A stretch of DNA of 64,000 nucleotides from Schistosoma haematobium (lineage: Eukaryota > Platyhelminthes > Trematoda > Strigeidida > Schistosomatidae). The notes beneath the pieces are model-generated. The model saw only the letters and a program-made list of their open reading frames with translations. It searched no databases and was not told where the DNA came from. Numbering within the stretch: the stretch's first letter is position 1; the number at the start of each line of letters is the position of its first letter. Of this stretch, positions 35,824-47,492 are shown piece after piece. The position numbers were made by a program, and so were the translations under genes. Location of the stretch: positions 27,917,116 through 27,981,115 of the forward strand of contig NC_067196.1 in the NCBI RefSeq assembly GCF_000699445.3, given 5' to 3'.

Positions 35824-36989
35824 CAACTTTGTGGTCGACGTACTTTTAGAGATAACACTCTCCTCATCTAAATTTCCAGGAGTTGAACTTGTACCGGGAG
35901 GTTCACTTGTTGACTTAGAATATGCTGATGACATAGTTTTATTTGGTGAAGACGCTGGCAAAATGCAGAGTCTTCTGACCACTCTAAGCAACAATGCAAG
36001 CATGTTCGGGATGCGATTCTCTCCCTCGAAATGCGAAATGTTGCTTCAGGATTGGGTTACATCGACACCCGAACTAGTGATAGGGAGTGAAGTAGTTGAG
36101 TGTGTCGACCGCTTCACTTATCTTGGAAGTCTCATCAGCCCTTGTGGTCTGGTGTGTGACGAAATCTCAGCACGGATACAGAAGTCTCGACTAGCTTTTA
36201 CCAACTTGCGTCATTTATGGCGTGGGCGAGATATCCGTCTATCAACCAAAGGACGTGTTTACTGCGCAGCAGTTCGTCCCGTCCTACTTTATGGCAGTGA
36301 AACATGGCCGGTAAGAGTAGAGGATATCCGTAGGTTACCAGTATTTGATCATAGGTTTCTTCGAAATATTGCTCGTATATCATGGGACCATCTAGTAAGT
36401 AACACAGTTGTTAGGAAACGGGTACTAGGTAATGATGGCAAATCGATTGATGAAGTAGTGAAACTCCATGAGTTGAGATGGCTGGGGCATGTGTTGCGTA
36501 TGCCCAACGACCGACTGCCTCGATGTGCAATGTTTTGCTGTATAGGAGTAGATTGGAAGAAAGCTAGGGGCGGCCAAACCAAAACATGGCACAAGTCCAT
36601 GAAGTCACTGACAAGTGGACTGAGTCATGTTGGTAGGTGTAGACTACGTGGTTGGGGACCGCGAGATGATAGCAACCGATGGTTAGAGACCCTGAATGAC
36701 ATGGCTCAAAATCGTTTGCAATGGCGCAGGTGCATCCACTCTGTGTTCTCCCAAATTCTAATCTTCTGAATTCTTCATGTCTCTTTCTTTCTCTTTCCAA
36801 ATTTATTTCACTGTATTATACTCTTTAAATAACATCTCCAAACCCTAATCTTTCCGATTACTGCTTATACTCTTACTACCTGTACCACTACGGGATTTGA
36901 ATCGACAACTGCATCTCTGTGCTAATGTGGTGTGGCAACTCGATCTGATGTACGTACGTACGAAGTTCTACGTTGTTACTGACTGACTG
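35824..36989 (+). mobile_element. 5'-truncated SR2-like LINE with TGAC tail, young
   Basis: A plus-strand copy truncated just inside FNFVVDV and ending in (TGAC)n. The 8-bp word AGTCTGTT flanks it at 35816-35823 and 36990-36997 and is a probable target-site duplication that overlaps the start of the element. It matches the full-length copy at 56.7-60.7 kb almost base for base over the shared part, including CAMFCCIG and VFSQILIF coding words that differ from the 6.3-kb copy. Confidence 0.88.
35831..36769 (+). pseudogene. C-terminal SR2-like reverse transcriptase, uninterrupted but partial
   Basis: Open frame with [64 protein letters not shown] and QNRLQWRRC near the end. The first RT motifs and the endonuclease are missing through 5' truncation. 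The lack of stops shows the insertion is recent, not that it is active. Confidence 0.85.
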
Positions 36990-36997
36990 AGTCTGTT

Positions 36998-38029
36998 TAG
37001 GTTGATAAAAGAGAGCTTGATAAAGAATATGTGTTTGTTTAAAGCTCCGACCTCTTTCTTCATAATAAATTGGATGCATTCGATTAGTTAAATAAACTGA
37101 AAATTTTAAGATATAATGAGTACTTTTGTTCTACTTCCCTAGAGTTCACATTATTTAAGCTGGATCGGTTTGTGCTTAATTGGATTGGAAAAATATTCCG
37201 CTTCAGACTTTCTTAGACATTTCGAGTTCGACAAACTGTTAGAAATCACGGTTATATGATGTTTCAAGTAGTATTAAATAAATCATCAGTTTTTAAGCCT
37301 GGAACATTTGAATTGAGCGATTATTAAGGTAGAAAGTTATTACTGTTGGGCAAAACACTTTCCTTTTGAAACATATGTGATATTTAAACTCGAAACACCA
37401 TGGTACAATGTGAACTACATCACTGCGAATGGTTTATGTTAACCGAAACTTACATACACCTACAGGATAGTCGAGAAGTATCCAAAGAAATAAACCGAGA
37501 ATATTTCTATCAGAAAATCATGTGATACAGTTTATTCCTTGTTAAGAAAGTTCCGAAATATGACTCTTGTTTGATCACTCTACTTGAGTTTTCTTGCTAA
37601 CTATTTGTTTTCATTGACCTTAATAAAGCAAGTATTAGTCATCAATAATACTGATGCATTTGTTATAAACACATACGTAAATCTTTAATTTTCATCGGAT
37701 ACACCTGTTGTGGGACTTAATAAATTTAGGTTTGAATTATATACGGAGTTGACTAGCAAGGTGACATAAATTACGACAAAAAAGTTGTTCAGTGCCTCCT
37801 CGCTTAGGATCGAAATTACTTTAAAATTGATCAGTTTATTTCACAAACCATAAACTACTATAGATGTAAAAGTCGTATTTGAATAATTTCAGCGTTTGAG
37901 ATTCAAAGAATCATGGTGTAAAAATTTTCACATCAGACTGTGTCTTCATCTTACTACAAGCAAAGTGAACATAACTAGACAAGTTTCAAGTGTGATGTTT
38001 TTGTGTATTTACCTATTTCATGGTAATAT
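36998..38029. other. AT-rich region, nothing recognised
   Basis: No gene or repeat family seen. Confidence 0.4.
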
Positions 38030-38130
38030 TGATTTTGATTATTATTCCCTCTGAAGAAGTTCGGACGAGTTTTCCGAACGAAACGCTGGAATTATTTCAA
38101 TTCCAATCACGAAAATTATTCAAATACATT
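38030..38130 (+). mobile_element. Penelope-like element terminus, solitary
   Basis: About 100 bp matching, on the opposite strand, the 3' end of the PLE at 62.7-64.0 kb. It reads TTGATTTTGATTATTA, then the hammerhead-like module, then a GGAATTATTTCAATT word. No PLE coding sequence is attached. It is probably a 5'-truncated insertion or a solo pseudo-LTR. Confidence 0.6.
38051..38085 (+). ncRNA. Hammerhead-ribozyme-like motif of PLE type
   Basis: Reads CTGAAGAA, a 7-bp stem GTTCGGA/TCCGAAC with a 7-base loop, then GAAACG. The core CUGANGA and GAAA are present; one extra A sits between the core and the stem. The copy at 62775-62809 has different stem bases that still pair. PLEs are known to carry short hammerheads in their terminal repeats. 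Activity is not shown. Confidence 0.55.
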
Positions 38131-38522
38131 TACATTTAATTTCTCCTCTATACTGGGTGCCCAATTTCTATCAACCTGTTCTTTCCTATTTTGATGAATG
38201 TCTGTGAAAACAATTATATATATATATTCCATTTAGTGACTCGATACTAATAAATTGAGAAAAAACAGATGTGTTTAAATGAAATCAATTCATGCATGGC
38301 TAACAGGAGAGAATGTGCTCAGAAGCATGGGACTTTCAAATATTTCCTTATTTAAAATAAAGTATTCCCATAAATATATTTAGGTAGCTAGATCACACAT
38401 TCCTAAGTGTTTACGATTAGGAACTTCTTGAGAATTGTCAACAATGACTGTCATGGATTTAAGAAAGTTGGAACGTGGTTGGGAGTAGAAGTTATGATAC
38501 CTGTCATGTCCTATTTAGAACC

Positions 38523-38612
38523 CAGCTGAACATATCCCACATAAAGATCCGAACTCAACATCTATCACTTCAAAGATCAATGCGTTATCCGCTAAACTAT
38601 GGAGCCTAGATA
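38523..38612 (-). repeat. tRNA-like sequence, possible SINE head
   Basis: On the minus strand it reads GGCTCCATAGTTTAGCGG, with an A-box-like TAGTTTAGCGGATAACGC and, about 30 bases on, a B-box-like GAGTTCGGATC. The arms do not pair well enough for a working tRNA. It is probably a tRNA-derived SINE remnant or a decayed tRNA gene. Confidence 0.35.
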
Positions 38613-38937
38613 GTCACTGAATCGTTCAGAGGGTAAGAAATCGTGTGTAAAGCATCATAATTTCCTGTTGTTGATATTAAAGACTGAAATTAATCGGCAT
38701 CTAGTGATAAATACGTATCTGAGTGGGTTACCGCAACCCTTATTTTATTTTATGGTGTTTACATTATTTACAACATCCATGGAGTGGGTTTTAGTGGGTA
38801 ACCTTCATGAAACATGAACTTAGATCATAAAGAAAAATACACTGTTTATCAGTACTCTTATTCCCCGGTTTGGGGTTGTGGAAATTGTTGGATTTCATTG
38901 AAATTATGAACTGATCGATGTTAGGCCACCATCAAAA

Positions 38938-39262
38938 ACTTGAAAGCACTGCACAGCCGTTTTGTCCTAGTATGGAACTCTTCAGATCTGCACATCCATG
39001 ATCCTGCCTATGGGACCCGACACTGTACTTTCGTTTTCGCTCACGAACACTTTACCTCTAATCCACTGAGCCGTTATCCATCCGTGTTGGTGTCTGGCCT
39101 CAACTTATCCACAATGGTGCGCATGGATTGATTGAATTTAGACATTAACACTTCTGGATACAGGTTCAGTGGTCTAGATTCTAAGCGTTCAGGATAGAAC
39201 GAAGATCCTTGGTCCCATACTAGGACGAAGTTTCCATCCAGTGCTTCAAGCTTTTCAATGAT
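38938..39262 (+). mobile_element. SINE with inverted hammerhead-like arms, copy 1
   Basis: About 325 bp. The left arm (38942-38984) is, on the minus strand, a hammerhead-like module: CTGAAGAG, TTCC...GGAC, AAAACGGC. The right arm (39211-39250) is a partial plus-strand module: GTCCCATACTAGGACGAAG. Between them lies GGTTCAGTGGTCTAGATTC, a tRNA-like A-box region; the B box and the 5' core of the right hammerhead appear deleted. It matches the element at 46.5 kb in plan. Confidence 0.65.
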
Positions 39263-39539
39263 ATTTCATGATTTGAATGACTTTTGTTTCTGTTATAAGA
39301 AGTAAATATATGTCGTATTCAAAATAATGTGTTCAGAGTGGTTGTTTTCAAAGTATTTTTCAGACTTTATGAACAAACGAGAGAAATAGCTTCCAGTATT
39401 CAATAGAGTGTATTAGGTAGTTGACAGGAAACCTGGTCAACACATCACTATTATGCCACTTGAGGCGACCCGAATAGAATAATCTGTCTCATCTAGATAA
39501 ATAATTGGATATGATCAGTTACATTTAAGTTTAATAGCA

Positions 39540-39600
39540 ACGGTAATAATAATAGTAGTAGCAGTATTATTATTAATAGTACTAATCACAATAATAGTAT
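39540..39600. repeat. Imperfect AAT/AGT trinucleotide microsatellite
   Basis: Runs of AAT, AGT and ATT triplets such as TAATAATAATAGTAGTAG, interrupted by point changes. Confidence 0.7.
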
Positions 39601-42600
39601 AATTCTTATTTTACTTGAAAATTACACTACTTAAGAGTAGTATAAGTGAGAACAGAAATAATTCAGAATAACAGTTCCCATGGTAATTTTGTGAACGGTC
39701 TGTTAGTCATGCTCACTATTAACGCTCTGTTTTGTCGTACACAAGGTTAGGAATGAAGTTAACCTAAAGTTATGTACCTACAGAAAATATGAGTTATTGA
39801 TGTGAAAACTATTGTGTACATGTAAAAGCACACAATTAATTGGGAGACAACATCACATAAAATATTCTAAGTTGTTAGTGTTATGATGGAAATCTATGTA
39901 TATTGTTCATCAAGAGTTTAAAGTATAAATTTTCGATTGAATAATATGTTTCTAAAATGTCTCAGGTATAGTTGAGATTGTTACGTGTAGTGTGGTGTGT
40001 GCTAGTGATGTCGAACAGATATATGTAGTATGTATCACCAATCGAAAGTAGAATGCCTGACAGTAGAAGGTTGAGAAGATCGAAGAGAAAAGAACGAGAG
40101 CAAAGAGTGATTGGTGCAGAAACGAAGGAATAACAAAGTCTGAGACAATTGATGGATATTTTGCAAACGAAGTATTTACTGTATGGTTCTCAGATTTTAT
40201 CAAGATATACTGTAGTGTTATATTGAAATACATTTAGTTATTTCCGTCAATGTCATTGTTCACTACAACAGCACATTTTTCTGCACATTGTTATCTCCGG
40301 ATATTTTATTTTGTTCCTAATTAAGCCTGAAAATTAATTTCATAAAACTTAGTTTGTCGTACGAACGCTTGTTCTGACAAACTAATTTTAGTTAATGTTC
40401 ATGATGCATGTTGAATTGGGGGATGTGCATTTGTAAACATTTATATATGTATTATATAAGGGCAACTGGTATTATAAGATAACTATGTTTTGTATATTCA
40501 ATATTCACACTATAATTTGGGTACATAGGTATTTTTCTCTATTATTAATCATCCATCACAATATTTGGCTCAAGGTAGTATTTACCTGTGTTTCTGATTT
40601 TTTAATGCAAATGGGAAAGTCCTCATTCAAAGCTTTTACATGAACCAAATAGATTTCCGAGTTATAAGAAATGTATGAAGTTAAATTTCATCCATTTCTA
40701 TGTAAAGTGTGTGTAAAGTATTCTACTAATCTTTAATACATGCTGGAAACTCTGTGAATTGTTCACGAGGAAAATCATTTTTAGGATTTTGCTCTAACTC
40801 ACCATCTACGTCAGCAAAGGAGCTAGTATAAGTAATTTTGGGCTTAGGTCATTTGGTTGATTACTTCTTCTGTAACGTCTTTGCCTGATAAGTCACATTC
40901 TGTGTAATGATTTTCACTATATAATGAAGCACGTAAAAACAGCGAAAGTGGAAGAGTTTAAATTCAGTCACTGAATATATATCACATCAATCAAGACCCA
41001 AAATATACTCAATATACATCATTAAACTTATCCTACCATTAAAAAGTTATTCATAACTGATTGCCATCGATACATTTTGCACATCAACCTCATCTTGAAC
41101 ATATTGACAAAGACCGCTTAAAACTTGTAATAAAAATATCAGTATTCTGGTCTTGGAAATCGCTTTATTAATATCAATTCTCACAGTGGAGCCTACATTA
41201 AATCATTTACTCTTTCTCTCGCCAAATACCTGAGGTTAGAAATAACCAGTGCTAGTGATGAGTAATGAATAATGTCTGTTTAAGCGTTTGTTAGGTTTGA
41301 GTAGAACTTCGTACTGGGTATGATGTAGATATCAGATTGACTTTGGTTAATGATGGACACTTGCATTAGTACTTGGCATTGAAATAAATTATCCGAAACA
41401 GTAATTTCTAACTCGTTCTTAAGTATAGTTAATACAAATCGCTTGAGATTTCCTCAAAGCATAGATAAAAACTATTTACATTATCTAACTATCATTGTTC
41501 AGTTGTGAATACTGAGAAAACATGGAGCCATATTGTGCTCATTTACTTTGAAATTCTCAGGATTAAGTTGAATTGCAATCTCTGGTTTTTAAGAAACAAA
41601 ATATTCAGAGTATGGAGTATAGCCTAATCAATAGTATGTGTAATAATGTTAAAAAATATTTTTTTGGAAGCTGACCAATATAACCACTGATTTTTACTAT
41701 TGACTATTGAGAGGTTCTTGACTAAAGTAAAACAGCTGTCTAGTGATCAGCCGTTATCTAACTGAAGTTTGTTAGTGATATAAACTATTGTCACATTTAT
41801 TATTAGTTTCAGCATGAATATATGATTAATTTTATGAATTGAGACTTTTTAAACAACGAGTTTGGTTATTGTGGTATGATCGAGTAAATATTTCATTATA
41901 AAATTAGTGAACTTACATTCACCTATGGCTGTTCGTTTTAGCAATGCGTAAAGTTAAATTATGGATTTGTTTATGACCATGACATGTATTCGTTTAATTT
42001 ATGTAGTCAAAGATACGAATATAGTCATCATTGAGCATGTTATGTATTATTTACAATTATTGTCACATTCATATGTTTATCTATTTTATAAACATTTCGC
42101 GGTGAGACAAAACTTGTTTATGACAAATAATATGGTAGTAAAGAACGTAAACCATGAAATATATTTTTAGTGTGTGCAAAGACCTGTTCAATAAAATAAA
42201 TAATTTGGTCGGGTGCAAATTAGATTACTAAACAAAGTTTGGGTCATAGTGTATGCTAACAATAACATGAATCGATATAGTTATATATAAGTTTATTGAT
42301 AAGCGACACATGTTGCATCCTAGTATAAATGTTTCAAAAAATTCTTTAATCAATATTACAAAAATCTAGGTAGTTCACTGCTGTTATTCTGTTCATAATT
42401 TGATGTTAATTACTGGTATTGTGCAGTGTCTCGTTAGCTTAATTCGAAGTTCTCCTGTTCTTGATGCCTATAGGCAGTAATGTTACAAGGAGTCTTAAAG
42501 AGCGTGGTGCCTGTGAAGCAATAATTATTATTCAGATAATGATATAAAGTTAGGGTTATATGGAACAATCGGCGATCACAAATCATTTTTTAACTGGTGG

Positions 42601-43514
42601 GTTATTATTCTCAGAAAAACACACAAGTTCTGAATCTATAATCCTTGTGTAAGGATTCATTATATTTTGACATTTTTTCTAAGAGACAGTTCTAGTGGAG
42701 TTAAGTGATCAGAGTTTACGTGGAGTTTGATTAATAATCAGTTAACTTATTTCACCTAACCTCTTTACAAGTCAGTCAGGAGAGTAAACTAAACTACATT
42801 TTGAGTTGATACATTTGAGGCAATCAGTGTAACCTATTTTGAAAAGACGTATAACTGTAGAAATAATTTTTAAATTTGATTAAGTATTTCTTGATCATAA
42901 AAATTTATCGATGAGCTTTTGAAGAAAAATCTAAATGTCTTTAGATCTGTTGAAGAAGATTTGATGAAATCATATTAATTAGAATCAACATTTTCTATTA
43001 CATCGCATTCGAACTATAATTTATCAAATTAAATCCCAGTTTTTCACATCGAAAATCAAGCTGGACATGTTTGTACACCTTTTAAATACCATACTTCATT
43101 TGCTGTTCAGTTTGTAGAAGTTATCAATTCAACAAAACATACTTTACCAGTTTCAATCAAGAACAAGATAATTATCATTTCTGATCGCTTATCAATATTA
43201 CGGTATAACAAAACTATACGTTAGATTAATGCTGTTGGAAAGATATTCGAAGTTTTAGCACATATCCGTAATGATGAAAATTATTCATATTGTTCATGTG
43301 AATTAATTACAATTATGTGATAATCCATCATGACAGACAAATCCAAAAATTCAAAATCAACTAATGTTTGGCAATATCCTGTTCTCCAATATGAATAGTT
43401 TAGTTCAGTAATTTTGTTTGACAGTGTAGTTTAAATTACTACATCTTTAAATAAAAAGGGACTTTTCAAATTTTATTAAGATTGCACAACCACTATGTTC
43501 ATATTACTTTGAGA
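39601..43514. other. AT-rich region, nothing recognised
   Basis: Nearly 4 kb with no coding-like frame and no match to repeat families in this window. Confidence 0.4.
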
Positions 43515-43915
43515 TCAAGAATCTTTGTTGTTTTCATGTTCATCTGACTCCAAAATGACTATTTTGTTAAGCTGATATCTAATCATGTGTTTGACCATCT
43601 TTATGGCTTGATTAATCGGGTCACTATTAACAGTTTTGCTGGTTAATGATTGACTTGAAGGGTAGTTATCTAAAAATCCCCTATACGAGATGCCTCGTAT
43701 ATATGGCAAAGTGATTCCATATTCGATTTCTGAGGATGCTCTTATAAATAACTTTTGAAAAAAACTGGAGGAAGAGTCATTCTCCCTGGAGTTGAAAGGA
43801 AGACATCCAGAATTTTGTTAGCTGAAGAAGTTAGTTTTAGCTCTTCTGGATAGTTCCTGTTCACGAACGAAAGATGCACGACTAGCCGTAGAAAAATATC
43901 TGATTTCTATAATTT
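43515..43915 (-). pseudogene. Coding-like sequence with a possible frameshift, unrecognised
   Basis: From an acceptor-like AATTATAG near 43915 one frame reads ...RNYPEELKLTSSANKILDVF and STPGRMTLPPVFF. At a run of seven T near 43760 the coding quality moves to another frame, reading FIRASSEIEYGITLPYIRGI and ending SDEHENNKDS with TGA at 43515. One added base in the T run would join them. This suggests either a decayed gene or two overlapping splice choices. Parts faintly recall the linker of Penelope-like proteins, but I do not make that call. Confidence 0.3.
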
Positions 43916-44039
43916 CAACGCACGAAGAAATTTTCTACCAATTTTGTTTACTTACCTCTTTATTCTTAACTAATTCACCTATACTTTTGTTAGTTCACTT
44001 GTACTATTTTGGTGCATAATTTTGTTGCTGTTTATTAAC

Positions 44040-44619
44040 TTCATTACTTACACCTGTTACTCCAAATGGAGCATAGGCCGCCGACCAGCATTCTCCAACC
44101 CACTCTGTCCTGGGCCTTCTTTTCTAGTTCCATCCAATTCTTGTTCATTTTTTTCATGTCTATTTCCATTTCTCGGCGTAATGTGTTCTTTGGTCTTCTT
44201 CTTTTCCTTTGGCCTTGAGGATTCCATGTGAGGGCTTGTCTTGTGACGCAGTTGGGTGCTTTCCTCAATGTGTGTCCTATCCACTTCCAGCGCTTTTTCC
44301 TCCGCTGGGATCTGGTTTGTTCTCCTCCACAACGGGTTGTTGCTGAATGTCTGGCCAACGGAACCGGAGTATTCTGCGTAGATAGCTGTTACTAAACACT
44401 TGAATCTGCTGGATGATGGCTTTTGTTGTTCTCTAAGTTTCCGCCCCCTACAGTAGAACTATCTTGACATTTGTACTGAAAATTCTGACTTTGGTGTTGG
44501 TTGACAACGCCCGGAGCCACTGCCGGTTCCAAGCCCGGATAAAGGAGGAAGGTTGGGCATCGGGTGAGCGACCCCATCCCGTTGAAAACTCGTTAAAAAA
44601 AACGCTAACCAGAAAAAGC
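44040..44619 (-). mobile_element. SR3-like LINE with 5' inversion and target-site duplication
   Basis: 44040-44503 is the minus-strand 3' end of an SR3-like LINE, matching 1050-1500 and encoding WIGHTLRK and RRPKNTLRR. 44504-44619 is the 5' leader of the same family (compare 4085-4215) but in plus orientation. The whole is flanked by GCTGTTTATTAAC (44027-44039) and GCTGTTTGTTAAC (44620-44632), which differ at one base. One insertion event with an inverted 5' piece explains this, as in twin priming of L1. Confidence 0.82.
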
Positions 44620-44639
44620 GCTGTTTGTTAACATTCAGT

Positions 44640-46273
44640 GTTAATTTTAAGTAAGTTCTTGGTCTTTCTGATATTCTTTATACTTGGAAGTACTGTTTTC
44701 GTATTTTGTCAGCTTGTATTTTGAAAATATTCAATCTATGTCTATTTTTATCATACTTTCACCCTTGAATTATTGGTTAAGAATAGTTTTTATAATTTTG
44801 ATTTTAGGCACTATAATTTGAAATATTTCTCACTAATTAATTATGATGTCATTTGTAATTATTTTAATCCTGCCAAAAAGATTGCTCGGGAAAAATACTG
44901 ATAGATTTACAATTTGCCCATAATTTGTTTCTTCAGTTCATCATTTTGTAGTTTCAATTAATTTATGTTTATCATCATCAACACAATCTTTTTTTCAATC
45001 GACTGACTTTGTCAACCCAATAGTTTGGACTAAGTATTCCAAATCCTTTCTTTTGAATTTTTATAATATATTAGTAATTTCTTTCGGTGGTAGAAACTGT
45101 AATCCAATATAATAATCAAGCCAGTCATTTACTCTAAATAATTAAGACAAAGGAACGTGCTGTTTCGTACTGCCTTACTTACACGGTGTTCCAATACAAC
45201 AATTCTAATTATGAATATTCGTCATACGACTTAATCTATAAAACGATGTTTTAAATCTTTTAATTAGTCAAACTTTGTTTAATTTATCTTAATTTGTTAA
45301 TCTAATACATGATTTTCATGTAACTGATGAATAGATTACGTTGGATATAACTTCTCATGGTTTTTTGATCAAAAGTATTCATATCAAATTTTACGTTTTA
45401 AAAAATGCAATTTTAATGTTGAGTTTGGATTCAATAACCACTTGTATGGATAAAATTTAGACTATCAACTAAGTCACCATTCGTATGTTTCAAGATATAT
45501 TGTTTCATGACAAGCTTAAACAGCAAGTTACATCTAAATTCTGATATCTTTCACGTACATCAGTGATAAACGAACCAAATACTTATTATTTATGCCGAAA
45601 ACAATGAATTTAGATATATATAATTTGAGATCTTCAGTAGTTTTTATTAGTCAGTTAATTCTAGGAAATATAATTTTAGTTCTCCTTCTACTCTGTTTAC
45701 TTTAATGTTAACTACTGTTGTAGTATTAAAGAATATAGATTTATATACTGAGCCTTTAGGTACCCTTATAATGTGGAGGATAAAGATACTACAAAGCTAT
45801 TATTTCTTACCTCAACCCCTTTGCATTTTCTATTGGGAAAATTACGTTATTCTTTAAATATCGTTAATAATTCCTCCTTCTAACAACGTAGTGGTTTCTT
45901 TGTTGTTATTTAGTCCTCTTATTCGATTGACATAGAGCTTCAAGATCAGTTTCGTACTGAGGGAAGGAATAAACTGTCAAGACATGCAAATAATTAAAAG
46001 TAAATACATAAATTTCGGAACGATTTATTGAGCAGTTTCTAATCTCGCTTTTACATCATCATCGATCAGGCCAATAGCAAAATAACTCGTGTAATTCTCG
46101 CAACAGTCTTGTTCATAATTAGATTAAGCAGTGAAATATTAAAATCTAATCAAATAAAAGAATGAGAATCCTTATCTTCACTTCGACCTTATATTGTATG
46201 TTACAAAATAACTTGCCCATCTAGTGTACATAGAAATGTCTTGTTTGTTTAGTTTTTATCTGTTAGCAACTAG
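44640..46273. other. AT-rich region, nothing recognised
   Basis: No gene or repeat family seen. Confidence 0.4.
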
Positions 46274-46455
46274 ACCAGATGCAACCACCTATTATTAAAT
46301 GTCAACATAAACATAATGAAAGATATGCCCCAAGTACTTCTGCAGTTAAACCTCCAAGTATAATAATTAAAGGACTTCTCGAAAGAGAAGCCGGACCGGT
46401 TATTGTTGTGAACGCCATAGGGGATATTCACTCAAAATGGGGATTCGTGGAGATA
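46274..46455 (+). CDS. Candidate exon of an unrecognised gene
   Basis: Coding-like frame containing QMQPPIIKCQHKHNERYAP, AVKPPSIIIKGLLEREAG and VIVVNAIGDIHSKWGF. On the left is a pyrimidine-rich tract ending GCAACTAG, which would give a phase-1 start and fit the phase-1 end of the candidate exon at 35347. A donor at AGATA|GTAATA is only moderate. A SINE begins just downstream. No family is recognised; it may be chance. Confidence 0.25.
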
Positions 46456-46496
46456 GTAATAATTTTAGTAGTTTAAATCATGAGTCGATCTAAGCT

Positions 46497-46775
46497 AGGA
46501 CACCGTTGAAGCCCGGAAGCACTAGACGGCTGTTTCGTCCTAGTATGGGACTCAGCATTGCGCATCCACCCCAGTCAGTGGACATAAGGTTATGCAAGAT
46601 CATGGAACGACTGAAGTTAGGGATTAAAACTGTTGGATGCCGGCTCAGTAGACTAGAAGTTCCAGGGCCCGAGTCCCGCGTGAGGAATCGTGGACGAGTA
46701 TTTCTGAGGAGTCCCATACTAGGACGGAACGGCCGTCTAGTGTCTCCAGGTTTTAAAAGGTGCTTTAGCTTAGAC
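46497..46775 (+). mobile_element. SINE with inverted hammerhead-like arms, copy 2
   Basis: About 280 bp. The left arm, 46515-46555, read on the minus strand is CTGAGTCCC...GGACGAAACAGCC, lacking three bases of the core. The right arm, 46704-46750, read on the plus strand is CTGAGGAGTCCC...GGACGGAACGGCC, with G in place of the second core base of GAAA. The body has an A-box-like GGCTCAGTAGACTAGAAG and a B-box-like GGGCCCGAGTCCCGC. The arms form a terminal inverted repeat of about 40 bp. Confidence 0.7.
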
Positions 46776-47492
46776 TGACTCATGAGTTCAACTATTAAGA
46801 TATTCACTCATCAAGTAGTAATCGGACTCTTGCAATTTTATTGTATAATATAGTATTCAAACAGCACTCTCGAATTCAGAAGCTTAAAAGTTCTATGAGA
46901 TTTCTCATTTTGTTCAAGGGATTTTGATTGTAGAAACATTCGGACCATCGATCCCAGTTTCGAGATTTTAGAAAAATCGTATGCTCAGTCTGTTTTTCCA
47001 ATCAACAGTAGGATTCTCTAGTGAATGACAAGGATTATAAGAATAAAATTTCTCTACGCTACTGAAATAAGTAGATAGTTGTCTGGATGCCTTTTATCAA
47101 TGATTTTTGAAAATATTTGGATATAATAGTAAGACGGTGATATCAACTTCATCGCGGTTTGTACTGAATTAATATTGTAAGTTAACCTCGATGACATGAT
47201 ATTATAACCGTCGTTGATTATAATTCGACAAAACAACCAACGGGTTCAGTTATCATTATATTCTTATAAACCGTTTTCGTTTTGAAGTCGCAGTTATACG
47301 GTTGAAACGAAACACCGTCAAAAATTTGATTTGTGATTTCACTGAATTGATTTAAATACATAGTGAATTAAACAAAGTAGTATCATCTCACTAAGTATAC
47401 TGCGTTAAGTAAGGGAATTTGAACACAGAAGTCTTAGGTGTTTATTCATTTCATAAAATTCCGGTACTTGCATCGGAACTCCTTGTCTATCA

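Noticed and set aside
38523..38612. Functional tRNA gene
   Set aside because: A- and B-box-like words are present, but the anticodon and T arms do not pair properly; it is more likely a tRNA-derived repeat.
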